A stretch of DNA of 64,000 nt from an uncultured Prevotellaceae bacterium (GCA_902786565.1 CADACW010000005.1:1-64000), one strand, 5' to 3'; counted from the first letter of the stretch, positions 1-9,300 are shown. The notes: generated from the letters alone by a model not told the origin. A program made the numbers and translations.

Positions 1-1
1 C

Positions 2-784
2 CGAACAACTGCCGCAGACGGCAAGTCGTATCTGATGACATTCTATAATCTGGACATGATTATCGCCCTTGGATATAGGGTGCGCTCTATCATTGCAACG
101 CGGTTCAGGCAATGGGCGACGGAACGACTCAAAGAATATATTGTCAAAGGATTTACACTCGACGACGAGCGACTAAAGAAACTTGGTGGTGGCGGTTACT
201 GGAAGGAATTGCTCGAACGCATCCGAGACATCCGCGCTACCGAGAAGGTGCTCTACCGGCAAGTGCTGGAAATCTATGCAACAAGTATTGACTATGACCC
301 AAGGGCGTCAATATCGCAAGAGTTTTTCAAGAAAGTACAGAACAAGATTCATTATGCCATTCATGGACGCACGGCAGCAGAACTGATAATGGAACGTGCT
401 GATGCTGAGAAAGACTTCATGGGGCTTCTCTCTTTCAAGGGGCGTCAACCTACTCTGGTTGAGGCTAAAACTGCAAAAAACTATCTTGATGCAAAGGAAC
501 TTAGGGCTATGGGACAACTGGTCTCTGGATATTTGGATTTTGCTGAACGGCAGGCAGAGCGTGAGCAGCCAATGACCATGAATGACTGGGCTAATTATTT
601 AGACCGCATTCTTACTATGTCAGGAGAGCAACTGTTGCAAGGGGCTGGCAGCATAACACATGAAGAAGCAATGGAACATGCTACAAATGAGTATCGCAAA
701 TACAAGCAACGCACCATCAGTGATGTTGAGCAGGACTATCTTAATGCCATAAAACGGATAGGCAATATAGGGGAAAAAGAATGA
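2..784 (+). CDS. RhuM-family protein, 5' end outside the window
   Basis: The frame is open from the window edge, so the N-terminus is missing; about 260 codons are visible. The stretch TFYNLDMIIALGYRV, followed by T-RFRQWATERLKEYIVKGF, is the hallmark of the virulence RhuM family (PF13310), often found in mobile islands next to restriction systems. The molecular activity of RhuM proteins is not established. The rest of the protein is largely helical and charged. An in-frame ATG at 35 exists but lies inside the conserved region, so it is not the natural start. The stop overlaps the next reading frame by 4 nt (ATGA), which indicates translational coupling. Base composition here is AT-richer than in the housekeeping genes that follow, which suggests acquired DNA. 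Confidence 0.75.
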   Translation, partial: RTTAADGKSYLMTFYNLDMIIALGYRVRSIIATRFRQWATERLKEYIVKGFTLDDERLKKLGGGGYWKELLERIRDIRATEKVLYRQVLEIYATSIDYDPRASISQEFFKKVQNKIHYAIHGRTAAELIMERADAEKDFMGLLSFKGRQPTLVEAKTAKNYLDAKELRAMGQLVSGYLDFAERQAEREQPMTMNDWANYLDRILTMSGEQLLQGAGSITHEEAMEHATNEYRKYKQRTISDVEQDYLNAIKRIGNIGEKE

Positions 785-1255
785 AGTTTACTCCTGATAT
801 CAAGTTCGTCAATGGCGAGACGCTTAATGAGTTTGTCGTGACGGTTGAGCGTAGAAATGTAGGAGAAATTGATGTTAAAAATGATAGAGATAGTGATAGA
901 GGAGACAGAGATAAAAGAGACGAAGAAGACAGAGATAACTCACTGTCTGCGAAATATATAGAAAAAAAATGAAGCTACAAAAAGAGACAATGATGGAGTC
1001 GAAGAAGCCAAAGATAGGACAAATATAGTTCGTATTCCCTATAAGCAGTTGTCGAATGTTCAAAAGGACATCATCCAGTTTTGTAGTATCCCAAGAACGC
1101 CCAAGGAAATTATGGATCACATAGGCTATTACAACAACTCAAAGAATATGACCACGTATGTTAGACCATTGTTGGAGATGGGATATTTAGAAATGACTGA
1201 ACCTGAGAAGCCCAACAGCAAGAATCAGAAGTATCGGAAAGTTAGAAAGGAATAA
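781..1255 (+). pseudogene. Winged-helix-containing protein split by a frameshift at a poly-A run
   Basis: Two adjacent frames look like one gene. Frame one (781-972) starts by ATGA overlap with the RhuM gene, gives KFVNGETLNEFVVTVERR and a D/R-rich linker, and stops right after a run of eight A (962-969). The other frame continues through that run without a stop to 1255 and encodes a C-terminal domain (IIQFCSIPRTPKEIMDHIGY ... PNSKNQKYRKV). That domain resembles the small winged-helix tail of Fic and AlbA-type ATP-binding proteins. Removing one A joins both parts into about 157 codons. It could be a real mutation, a slippage-prone contingency site or a sequencing error. The protein is also short for those families, so it may be only the tail of a longer ancestor. 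Confidence 0.5.
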
Positions 1256-1265
1256 ATGGAAGCGT

Positions 1266-1559
1266 ATGATATTCGGTAAGAAAATAAAAGAACTCAGAGA
1301 AGAGCACGGGATGGTGCAGCGGAAACTGGCGGCTGCACTGGATATCGACACGCCTATGTATAGCAAGATAGAGCGTGGAGAAAGGAAAGCCAAGCGAAGC
1401 CATATCCCTATTATGGCCAAACTCCTTGAAATCGAAGAAAAAGAACTGTTGACCATCTGGTTGGCGGACAAGGTGCTGGATACTGTTGAGGGTGAGGACG
1501 ACGTGAAACTTGGCGCTGTAATCTATGCTCAGAAAGAGATAGAAGCTGGAGTTGGATGA
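1266..1559 (+). CDS. XRE-family helix-turn-helix regulator
   Basis: A protein of 97 residues with an N-terminal lambda-repressor-type HTH: GKKIKELREEHGMVQRKLA, then the recognition region IDTPMYSKIERGERKAKR at about residues 28-45. The acidic tail (EKELLTIWLADKVLD, EGEDD) matches small Bacteroidota regulators that sit beside restriction-modification or DNA methylase genes. The start is the ATG at 1266, preceded by a purine-rich GAAAGG. It follows the broken gene by about 10 nt and probably ends the same transcript. It likely controls this accessory cluster or an upstream partner outside the window; its target is not visible. Confidence 0.8.
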   Translation: MIFGKKIKELREEHGMVQRKLAAALDIDTPMYSKIERGERKAKRSHIPIMAKLLEIEEKELLTIWLADKVLDTVEGEDDVKLGAVIYAQKEIEAGVG

Positions 1560-1632
1560 ATCGGTTATTAGAACAGCAGGTATTCTATGGAATTTTTGCC
1601 TGAAATTCAGACGTTAGAATTTGTGAATAGCA

Positions 1633-1664
1633 TTTGGTTATTTCAAAATAATGTTGTACCTTTG
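1633..1664 (+). promoter_or_regulatory. Bacteroidota promoter (TTTG / TACCTTTG)
   Basis: TTTG at 1633-1636 and TACCTTTG at 1657-1664 are separated by 20 nt, the textbook Bacteroidales spacing. Transcription would start a few bases before the ATG at 1671. Confidence 0.7.
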
Positions 1665-1670
1665 CACTCG

Positions 1671-1730
1671 ATGATGAGCTCTGAAACAGGCGGTGGCTCT
1701 GAGTCGGGTGCTCTTTCAGGCAATTTATAG
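1671..1730 (+). CDS. Candidate 19-residue peptide ORF
   Basis: A short frame starts at the first ATG after a well-formed promoter and encodes MMSSETGGGSESGALSGNL. It is followed by two hairpins: 8-bp arms at 1742-1749/1776-1783, and a perfect 8-bp stem with a 4-nt loop at 1805-1824. It could be a leader peptide, a small protein, or simply part of a small RNA. No ribosome binding site is visible, but these are weak in this phylum. The opposite strand carries an open frame across the same bases, which I consider a shadow. Confidence 0.35.
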   Translation: MMSSETGGGSESGALSGNL

Positions 1731-2037
1731 CAGAACAACGAATTGAGAACGGTCTCCAAATCGTAACCCCCAAATTTCTCAATCCTCTGCAACGCCTTTA
1801 TACAAAGAAATCCTGCGATTTCTTCCAAAGTTACGAAAAAGAGGGCAAGTAAGTTCGGCGAAGCCAAAGTTACGAAAAAAACGAGAGAAAAGCCAAAGGA
1901 AACCCCGTATTTCTTTTCATTCATAGCAAGAGGCACAGAGGACGCTTCTATGCTCAACCATAAAAGCGCTGTGGCACTGCGTCTCTGTGCACCTTATTTT
2001 TTTCCCGTAATTGTTTGTTCCTTTCAATGTTTTTCAC
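1731..2037. other. Intergenic region with hairpins and a 16-bp direct repeat
   Basis: There is no convincing gene. After the hairpins at 1742-1824, the 16-mer CCAAAGTTACGAAAAA occurs twice, at 1825-1840 and 1864-1879. Its reverse complement contains TAACTTTG, the promoter -7 consensus, so this may be a pair of minus-strand promoter-like boxes. Confidence 0.5.
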
Positions 2038-2045
2038 TATTTTTG
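2014..2045 (+). promoter_or_regulatory. Promoter of the AsmA-like gene
   Basis: TTTG at 2014-2017 and TATTTTTG at 2038-2045 with 20-nt spacing. The chosen start codon (2053) is only 7 nt beyond, so the transcript should have almost no leader. Confidence 0.65.
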
Positions 2046-2052
2046 CAGCGTC

Positions 2053-4035
2053 ATGAAGAAGATACTATCCTTAACACTACAGATACTGGGCGGCGTGTTC
2101 GCCTTGCTATTACTGGTCTTGGCAGGGCTGGCCCTCGCCGTGAACTCACCTACGATACAGCAAAAAGTGCTGCACATAGCCACCGAGATGCTGTCGGATA
2201 AGCTGGGCACCAATGCCACCATAGACAGCGTGTACATCAACCTGGGCCGGCAAAAGCTGGAGTTCTACGGTGTGGGCATTGACGACCAGCAGCAGCGAAA
2301 GCTGTTCGAGATGGAGCAGATGGAGGTGAACCTCGACCTGAAGAAGCTGCTGGCCAGCAAGATAGAGGTGGAACACGCAAGGATAAAGGGCATACGCGCA
2401 CACATTGTGGACAAGCCCGGCGAGGTGCCCAACTACCAGGCAATACTCGACGCGCTGAAGAAGGACAAGGCACCCGGCGACACCGCCAAGGCCACCAAGC
2501 GGAGGAACAGCAGGCTGAAGTTTGACCTGCGCGACATCAACCTGCAGGACGTGAAACTGACATACAACGACATCGACCTGGACCTGGAGTCGGTTGGCGC
2601 CAGCCTCGACGCCAGCCTCAGAGGGCGTGGCACCATCAAGGACGTGACACTGAGCTACGAAGACAACCTGGTACACCTGGACAGGCTGGAGGTGGATTTC
2701 GGCGAGCGCTGGAAGGAGACGGGCATCGTGGAGAACCTGCGCACACACTGGACGGTGCTGACCAAGAACGGCCCCGTAGAGAAGACGCTGGAGATAGACC
2801 GGCTGCAACTGCAGTCCGAAGGCGGGGTGGGAAAACTGAGGCTGAACCGGCTGCACTACACCACCAACAACCACAAGCCGCGCAAGAACGTGCCGAAGCC
2901 CAAGCGGGGCGCCTTCGACACCGGCCACTTCAACGTGTGGATGAATCTGGAGGCCGAACTGAACAGGGTGAACAAGGACACGGTGCTTGCCAACATCATC
3001 AGCGGCAACGTGACCGACACCCTGACGGGAGTCTTCATCAGAGACCTGAGGGGAGCGGTCAATTTCCTGAGCGGGGTGGCCTACGTGAAGGATTTGGCCT
3101 TCCGCCACCTCAACACGCACGTGAGCGTCGACAGCGCCAGGATGCAGCTGCCCAGCAAGAAGAAAGGCACACGCTTTGCCTTCACCACAGGAACCATCAC
3201 CGTCAACACGCTGCTCAAAGACATATCCGCAACCTTTGCCCCCGTGCTGAAAAACTTCAGCATGCCACTCTCAGTGACCACCCAAATGGCGGGCAACGAA
3301 GACGGCATGACCTTCAGCAGAGTGCACGTGTTCACCGCCGACCACCAACTGGACATCAGGGCAAAGGGCGGCATCAGCAACCTGAAAGACAAGTATAAAC
3401 TGGCCATCAGGTTCGACGTGGACAATCTGCACGCCAACAGCCCGAAGGTGATGGAAATCATCAACCAGTTTGCGGTGAAGAAGCTGATGACCGACCAGGT
3501 GAAATCGCTCGCAACCATCGACTTCAGCGGACAGGTGGACATCTACTGGAAGAACGAGCGCTTCAGCGGCAAACTGACCACACAGGATGGCGATGTGAAC
3601 TTCAAACTGTCGCTCGACGAGAACGAGAAGTACATCGACGGCAACATCGACACGAAGGCATTCAACGTGGGCAGGGCTTTCAAGGTGAAGACCATCGGCA
3701 ACGTGGCCTTCGTAGGCGACTTCAGGGCTGACTTCTCCAAGGTGCGCACCGCCCAGATACGAAAGGACAAGAACGGCAAACTGCCTATAGCCACAGCGCA
3801 GATACAGGTGAAAGAGGCGCACGTGGGCGATGTGCAACTGACCGACATCTTTGCCGACATCCAATCCGACGGCGCCACGGCCCTGATCAACGTTGACAGG
3901 CCGGGAAAGGTGGCCGACGTGGGCTTCGACATCAGATATACCAGCACCACCGAGGGCACCAAGGTAAATGTGAAGCCGAAGCTGCACTTCAACATCTTCA
4001 AGCGTGAGAAGAGCGCCGAAGCCCCCAATCCATAG
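2053..4035 (+). CDS. AsmA-like protein
   Basis: A protein of 660 residues. The N-terminus MKKILSLTLQILGG leads into a single membrane segment (about residues 8-28), followed by a long periplasmic part rich in beta strands. SPTIQQKVLHIATEMLSDKLGTNATIDSVYI is typical of AsmA/TamB-type proteins, where an anchored helix precedes a repeating beta-groove. That superfamily is thought to bridge inner and outer membranes and influence lipid or outer-membrane protein traffic. The start at 2053 was chosen over an in-frame upstream codon because the promoter -7 box ends at 2045 and the signal anchor begins here. It is monocistronic, ending before a strong hairpin and a convergent gene. Confidence 0.8.
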   Translation: MKKILSLTLQILGGVFALLLLVLAGLALAVNSPTIQQKVLHIATEMLSDKLGTNATIDSVYINLGRQKLEFYGVGIDDQQQRKLFEMEQMEVNLDLKKLLASKIEVEHARIKGIRAHIVDKPGEVPNYQAILDALKKDKAPGDTAKATKRRNSRLKFDLRDINLQDVKLTYNDIDLDLESVGASLDASLRGRGTIKDVTLSYEDNLVHLDRLEVDFGERWKETGIVENLRTHWTVLTKNGPVEKTLEIDRLQLQSEGGVGKLRLNRLHYTTNNHKPRKNVPKPKRGAFDTGHFNVWMNLEAELNRVNKDTVLANIISGNVTDTLTGVFIRDLRGAVNFLSGVAYVKDLAFRHLNTHVSVDSARMQLPSKKKGTRFAFTTGTITVNTLLKDISATFAPVLKNFSMPLSVTTQMAGNEDGMTFSRVHVFTADHQLDIRAKGGISNLKDKYKLAIRFDVDNLHANSPKVMEIINQFAVKKLMTDQVKSLATIDFSGQVDIYWKNERFSGKLTTQDGDVNFKLSLDENEKYIDGNIDTKAFNVGRAFKVKTIGNVAFVGDFRADFSKVRTAQIRKDKNGKLPIATAQIQVKEAHVGDVQLTDIFADIQSDGATALINVDRPGKVADVGFDIRYTSTTEGTKVNVKPKLHFNIFKREKSAEAPNP

Positions 4036-4070
4036 GCAGAAGCCTGACCACTGCCCTACCCTCTTTCAAA

Positions 4071-4114
4071 CAACGCCCCCCGTCCTTTCTCGGTGAAAGG
4101 TACGGGGGGCGTTG
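4071..4114. terminator. GC-rich bidirectional terminator hairpin
   Basis: CAACGCCCCCCGT pairs with ACGGGGGGCGTTG, extended inward by CCTTTC/GAAAGG with one bulged T. It lies between two convergent genes. No long T-run follows, so it may act as a roadblock or mRNA end rather than a classical terminator. Confidence 0.75.
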
Positions 4115-4141
4115 GAGATGGTGCGGGGGTGCGTCACCTGT

Positions 4142-4612
4142 CTACTCCAAGGGTATTTCGGGGTGCTGCACGGCCAGGGGCAGGTCTTTCTGCGAGAGAT
4201 AGAACATATAGAGGACGACGGGCTTTGTGCCGCGGTTCTCGCCGTGGTGGATGGTGTTCACCATCTCGACCACGGGCTCACCCTCGTGCACCACCTTTGT
4301 CTTGCCGTCCTTTCCGATGATGGTCAGCTCGCCCTGCACCAGTATGCCGTAGTTCATCACGGGATGGTGGTGCCAGCCCAGCTTCTGGCCTGCGGGGAAC
4401 ACATACTTCACGGCCACCAGTTCGGGACGGCCCTGGAAATAGTCGGGCAGCTCGACGCCGTCCCAGCTCTGGCTGGTGCGGATGAGCTCGGTCGTCTGTA
4501 CCGACAGTACAGGTTCGTCACTCTGGGCATTGGCCTCTTTGCAACCGGTCAGCATTGACAGGCCGCTGACAGTCAGGGTGGCGGCCATCACCCATAATTT
4601 CATTTGCTTCAT
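4142..4612 (-). CDS. Cupin-domain lipoprotein
   Basis: A protein of 156 residues with a lipoprotein signal (VSGLSMLTGC, Cys about residue 24). The rest is one cupin fold: LGWHHHPVMNYGILVQGELTI carries the metal-binding His cluster, and a second conserved segment (VVEMVNTIHHGENRG) follows. Cupins of this kind bind a metal and may be isomerases, dioxygenases or sugar-binding proteins; the substrate cannot be told from sequence. It is transcribed alone from the promoter at 4662-4693 and ends against the AsmA-like gene across the hairpin at 4071-4114. Confidence 0.8.
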   Translation of the reverse strand: MKQMKLWVMAATLTVSGLSMLTGCKEANAQSDEPVLSVQTTELIRTSQSWDGVELPDYFQGRPELVAVKYVFPAGQKLGWHHHPVMNYGILVQGELTIIGKDGKTKVVHEGEPVVEMVNTIHHGENRGTKPVVLYMFYLSQKDLPLAVQHPEIPLE

Positions 4613-4661
4613 TGCTTCTTGTTTTTTGTTTGAATGTTAAAGATGGTTTTCTTTCGCGGTG

Positions 4662-4693
4662 CAAATTTACAAATACTTCTCTAATTAGCCAAA
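4662..4693 (-). promoter_or_regulatory. Promoter of the cupin lipoprotein gene
   Basis: On the minus strand TAAATTTG (plus coordinates 4662-4669) lies 20 nt from TTTG (4690-4693), a consensus Bacteroidales promoter. The leader is about 45 nt. Confidence 0.7.
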
Positions 4694-4799
4694 CTTTGAA
4701 TCGGAAATTTTATTCGACACAGGCCATACATCTCAACTCTTGGCTCAACTTTCGGAAGTCAAAGGAGTGCAGGTTTTATCCGCAAGCGAGACAGGAATC

Positions 4800-4930
4800 G
4801 AAAATATTTTACATACACAAGGGGAGGGTAAAGCAAACTCAGAGATAAGTGCCTTTTATCTCGAAGATAAGTGCCACTTATCTCGGAGATAAAAGGCACT
4901 TATCTTTTTAGGGGGTTTTTCAGGTGTCGT
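4800..4930 (-). repeat. Triple-palindrome element, copy 1 (inverted orientation)
   Basis: The core at 4843-4905 is three 19-nt palindromic units (AGATAAGTGCCTTTTATCT, AGATAAGTGCCACTTATCT and AGATAAAAGGCACTTATCT) separated by 3-nt spacers (CGA, CGG), giving a 22-nt period. Flanks also match the copies at about 40290 and 55621, in reverse complement: a C-run plus A-run on one side, and GAGT..GCTT followed by ATGTAAAA on the other. Confidence 0.85.
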
Positions 4931-5031
4931 AAAAAAGAATGACAAAACCTTCGAGGCAAAGCCTCTGTGAGCGATTTTGTGGCCATCGGGGGAGTTTCTC
5001 CCCCCCGACGGTCTGTAGAGAGAGAGACGGT

Positions 5032-5214
5032 TTACTCCTCCCAGTCGTCCATATTGCCGCCGCGGGAGCGGGCGGGTCCGCTGCCAGGGCCGCCGAGACG
5101 CATACCGGTGCCAGGGCTTTCTACATTTTTTACTTCTGGACTGGCGTCGAGCAAATTGCACTGGTGCTGAAGCGCCACCACGTCAATCGTGGGTTTCTGA
5201 TAATTCTTTTTCAT
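5032..5214 (-). CDS. Small MKK-x-YQKP protein, function unknown
   Basis: A protein of 60 residues beginning MKKNYQKPTIDVVALQHQCN and ending in a Gly/Arg-rich, acidic tail (GGNMDDWEE). The N-terminal pattern MKK-x-Y-x-x-P-x-x-x-VV-x-LQ is shared by many very short proteins annotated in Bacteroidales genomes, usually monocistronic and of unknown role. There is no signal peptide or membrane segment. A leader of a processed peptide is possible, but no maturation genes are adjacent. The next gene on this strand is more than 400 nt further on. Confidence 0.6.
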   Translation of the reverse strand: MKKNYQKPTIDVVALQHQCNLLDASPEVKNVESPGTGMRLGGPGSGPARSRGGNMDDWEE

Positions 5215-5338
5215 AATTGATCTTTGTTTTGCCCAAGGGGTTTAGGAGTTCAGGGGGGTGTTATTACTCCTTGGCTCCTCCACTCCTTAGAGATTTTAGA
5301 GATGATTATTATTACTTTATTGTGACTTTTAGGCGATT

Positions 5339-5440
5339 TTAAATACAGACTCCCTTCGCTGAGGGCTGGCCGTTGAGGCGGGCCAGCTGGCCACTGTATC
5401 TGTCAATGGCGAAGCCGAAGGGCAGGCACAGCGTGTTCCA
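5339..5440 (-). pseudogene. Remnant of a T9SS-type adhesin C-terminus, in frame behind the phosphatase stop
   Basis: Directly after the TAG of the phosphatase gene, the same frame stays open for 33 codons and reads WNTLCLPFGFAIDRYSGQ, then LARLNGQPSAKGVCI. These pieces match separate parts of the giant adhesin encoded just upstream (AWNTLCLPF, QLARL, RLNGKPTAAGIYI). It looks like an internally deleted relic of a related surface protein. The stop is TAA at 5339-5341. Confidence 0.6.
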
Positions 5441-6313
5441 CTACCTTACGTACTTCTTCCCTTTCTGGATGTACACTCCTGCAGCAGGTTCCTTATTGAG
5501 CTGTTCGCCTGCTAAATTGTAGATGGCGGCAGAGCCGGTGCTTGTGTCGGTCCTGGCTGCATCCACGGCAGTGGCCTCTCCTGCCAGCTTGGCATATTCG
5601 GCACGTGCGGCGGCCATGTCGGCCAGGAACTGCTGATGGGTGTGCAGCCGGGCGTAGCCTGCCGAAGCCAACAGACGTGCAGCATCGACGTCGCTCTGCC
5701 AGTGGTAGCCTGCTATGACGCGGCTCTGCCCCCACTGGTAGCCAAGGGCCAGAATCTCGTCCTGGGCGTCGGGGTTGATCTCGCAGAGCAGCAGCGCCGT
5801 CACCCATCCGCGTATGCTATGCCCCGACGGATAGGAGCCGTTCTGACGCAGCGTCTCCTCGTCGGCAGGTATCAGCGTCGGCTCGTTGTAGCGCACGTAG
5901 GGGCGCAGCCGCGTGATGGCCGTCTTAGGCTTCGTGGCACACAGGCGCACGGTGAGCATGCCACGATTGAGCACGTTGAAGATGCAGGGTGTGTGCTCCT
6001 TTGAAATCTCCATGCCAAAAGGCTTGCTGAACTGTACAGCCATGTCCGCCATATCCGTCACGCCATTGTCGATGGCCTGCTTGGCACGTTCCTCATTCAG
6101 GCGTTCACCTTTGCCCCACATATACTGGGTCAGGTCGTAGGCAAACTGCGTGGAGTTGGGTTCGGGCGGTGCCGGAAGCCAATTGATGGCATTGGGAAGC
6201 TCGTCGATTTCAAAATACATGGCGTCAGTGTCAAGCGGAATGTCTGTCTGGGCGTGAGCGCCAAGGGTAGCCATGGCAGCGGCTACGGTCAGGAAAAGAA
6301 ACTTATGTGTCAT
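5441..6313 (-). CDS. Secreted PAP2-type acid phosphatase with T9SS-like tail
   Basis: A protein of 290 residues from the ATG at 6313. Start choice: MTHKFLFLTVAAAMATLGAHAQ is a complete signal peptide, so the in-frame ATG at 6352 is too far upstream. The class A acid phosphatase signature is present in order: ITRLRP, GSYPSGH (catalytic His region) and GQSRVIAGYHWQSD. This predicts a vanadium-haloperoxidase-fold phosphomonoesterase acting outside the cytoplasm. The end, AIYNLAGEQLN ... GVYIQKGKKYVR, matches the short C-terminal sorting region seen on the neighbouring adhesin, so surface export by a Type IX route is likely. An in-frame remnant follows the stop. Confidence 0.85.
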   Translation of the reverse strand: MTHKFLFLTVAAAMATLGAHAQTDIPLDTDAMYFEIDELPNAINWLPAPPEPNSTQFAYDLTQYMWGKGERLNEERAKQAIDNGVTDMADMAVQFSKPFGMEISKEHTPCIFNVLNRGMLTVRLCATKPKTAITRLRPYVRYNEPTLIPADEETLRQNGSYPSGHSIRGWVTALLLCEINPDAQDEILALGYQWGQSRVIAGYHWQSDVDAARLLASAGYARLHTHQQFLADMAAARAEYAKLAGEATAVDAARTDTSTGSAAIYNLAGEQLNKEPAAGVYIQKGKKYVR

Positions 6314-6378
6314 GTCTGTGGGTTTGTTAAGTTTTTTAATATTATTATTCAATCCAATGGTGTCAGCGGGTATAAATG

Positions 6379-9300
6379 CTATTTTATCACCGTCTTTTTG
6401 CCGTTGCTGATGTAGATGCCGGCGGCTGTTGGCTTGCCGTTGAGGCGGCGGCCATCGAGGGTGAACCAGGCATTGCCTGAATTCATGGAATTCGTGGAAT
6501 ACGTGGTTACAATTCCCGTTGCCTCGTCATCTCCGAAGTTGAGCTTGAAGGCAGTGAGGCGGGCCAGCTGTGCGCCGTCGCCTATCTTGAAGTAGGCACG
6601 CTGTGCGCCGATGCTGGCACCGTTCTGTGGGTAGTAGAGCGTGTTCTCGCCACCCATCAGCAGGATGCTCTTGTCTTCGCTGTCAAACGCAGTTCTCTTG
6701 TAGGTGCCCATGAAGCGCACGCGTAGGTCGCCCTCGGCAGCGTTGTCGTAGCTGCGCTCGATAGCTTCGATGGTCACGGCCTCGAACACAGGATTGACAA
6801 TGTTGTGTGCATCGTCATCCACATAGTCGCTGGCCTTCTTCCACTTGATAATATAAGGTGTGCCGGCTACCAGCTCGGTGACGGCATCGCCGAAGGTGAG
6901 GTTGAGCGTGGTGCCCTCGATGCTGGCACTAGTGAGTGCGCGGGCGGTGGCATCGGCAAGGGGGCTGCCGATGAGGGTCACGTTGAAGGGCAGGCAGAGC
7001 GTGTTCCATGCGCCGTCTTTGTAGAGGGTGCGGTCGGCGAGGGTCACGTCGGCGGTCTTGCCGGCAGCACCGGCAATCACATTGGTGTTGTCGGTCGAGT
7101 TGGCCAGGGTGATGGTCTCCAAGGTGCTGAAGGTCTCGATGGCCGATTCGTAGCTGTCATCGCCCTTGGTGCCAACGACCTGGACATCATACGCCGTGTT
7201 CGGCTCCAGGCCGGTGATGGTAGCCAGCTTCTCAGTGGTTGCTGCCAGCGTCTGCCATGCCCCGGCGGCATCGGCAGGCTCTACGATACTGAAGTCATCA
7301 ATAAGCAGAGAAACCTGATCAGTGCAGTTGAAGTGGCGAATGGCGATATAGCCCTTTGTGCCACCAAAACTGCTGAGGTCAACGGTGTATTCACGCCAAA
7401 CAGAGCTTTGAAGCGTCTTCTCCATCAGCGGAGCAGCAGTAAAGTCGCTCACCGCGCTGCCCTTGGTAGAGGCATAGACGGCAAAATGCTCAGTGGTATA
7501 GCTAGGATCGAAAGCTCTGACCCAGAACTTCAGCGTACCGGACAGGGACAGTTTGGGCGAGATGAGCCAGTTGTCGGGGGTAAGTGCTCTATTGCCGTCA
7601 TCGTCATAACTATCGGAAGCGACTAAGCCATCACCGCTATGTGCATCATCACTATATGCGTAGCAGTACCAGTTGTGGCCATCTCCATCACTGTCAACAG
7701 CCTGCCAGCCCTCGGGCAAACCGGCATCGGACAAACCGTCCTCGTTGTCGAAGCTGACGGAGTAGAGGGTCTGCTCAGTGGCAGCCTTGCGGTACTTCAC
7801 GGTGTAGCTGTCGGCAGTTCCTTCCCAGGTGACATCGGCCTCAGTGCTATTGGCTTCGGCTGCGATGCCCCAGGGCATATCTGTAGAGATGAGATCCACC
7901 GTGAGGTCGAGACCGTCAGACACCATCTGTTTATCGGTTTGGAAGACAAGGGTGAGTGAGCGTCCTTCGCTCTCATACGGCTCCAGCTCTTCACTGCCAC
8001 TTCCGTCACCACTACCAGGCATCATGACTGCAGGCGAAGTACCAGAGATGTCAGTCCCATCAAAGACTAAAAATACGTCGTACAAGCCTGCTATTTTGCA
8101 GCTTCCGCTGACCCGCAGACGATAGCCTTCGGGAGCCGTCAGCGTAAGAATGCCTCGGTAGTCGTTGCTATAGTTGCCATCCTTGCCGCCGTCGTCATAG
8201 ACCTTGAAGGTGGTGATGCCGGCCGGAAGGTTAATGGCCCTCACAGCGGCCCTCTTATCCGGATTCCAGTCCTCCACCAAGTCAGGCATCAGGACGTAAT
8301 AACCGCCTTGGCCGTCTTCTTCCAGTTTGTTCGGGTCATAGACCTTGTAGTTGAGCGTCTTGCTGCCCATGAGGCAGGGTGTGAACACGGCGGACGAAGC
8401 GCCGGACACATTGGCGGTGATGGTCAGGGTGTAGTCGCCTTCTGCACGGTCATCGTCGGCGCTGTAGGTCAGCGTGTAGTTCTCGGCCGGTATCTCAGTG
8501 CCATCGGGGGTTGTCACCGTGGGCTGTGGGTGGATAACGTCACCTGTTACTGCGAAACGTTCATCCATGCTCACATTCACACGGGCATAGTACTGGGTCG
8601 TGCCTACGGTGAGCGTCATGTAGAGGCCGTCGCCGCTGACATCGCTCTCGTTCTTGTACAACTGTATGCCCTGCGCGTCGCCCATCGTCTCGGTGTAATA
8701 GCAGCTGGTGATGGTGGGACTGCCGTCACGCACGAGGGTGGCACACCCATCCGTATTGACCGCCAGGCTGGCGGGAGCGAAGATACAGTGATCTAACGTG
8801 ACAGAAACTGCAATGCTGTTGCTGTCTATGTAACCCACGATGCCGCCGCAGTAGGTTGTGTTGCTGCCCGTCATGCTACCGTCGAAGAGACCATTGCTAA
8901 TGTTGGTCGTGCCGTTCTGAATGTGGGCTACGAGTCCGCCATGAGTGCCGTCGCCATTGACGCTGCTGTCGATGACCGTGCTGACGTGGCAGTTCGTAAT
9001 GCTGTTCACGCCCCGGACACGGCCCGCGATGCCGGCTGCAAACTTCGACTGAGTGTAGATAGTACCGCCGACGTTGAGGTCGTGGATGTCAGCAAACCTG
9101 ATATAGCGGAACGGGGCGCAGTAGTCCTCGTCGATGCGCTCAGTCTCAGTGCCGTAGTTGAGGGTCAGCGTCTTTCCGTTGCCGTCGAAGTACCCCCCGA
9201 ACGAGTTGGTGTCGCTGCTGCCGGCCATCGTTGTGATGGTGATGTCATTAGCCAGTCGCACGTACTTATCGCTGTAAGTGTGTCCCTGGCTAACAAACTC

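Noticed and set aside
1643..1957. 104-codon minus-strand open frame in the spacer after the XRE gene
   Set aside because: It overlaps the promoter, short ORF and hairpins on the plus strand, and its internal direct repeat gives repeated FFVTL. I think it is a shadow of a noncoding element.
2146..3120. Long minus-strand open frame across the AsmA-like gene (and similar ones at 36286-37926, 56123-57541, 18872-20002)
   Set aside because: They mirror GC-rich genes, are His/Val/Leu-rich low-complexity shadows and have no family features or promoters.
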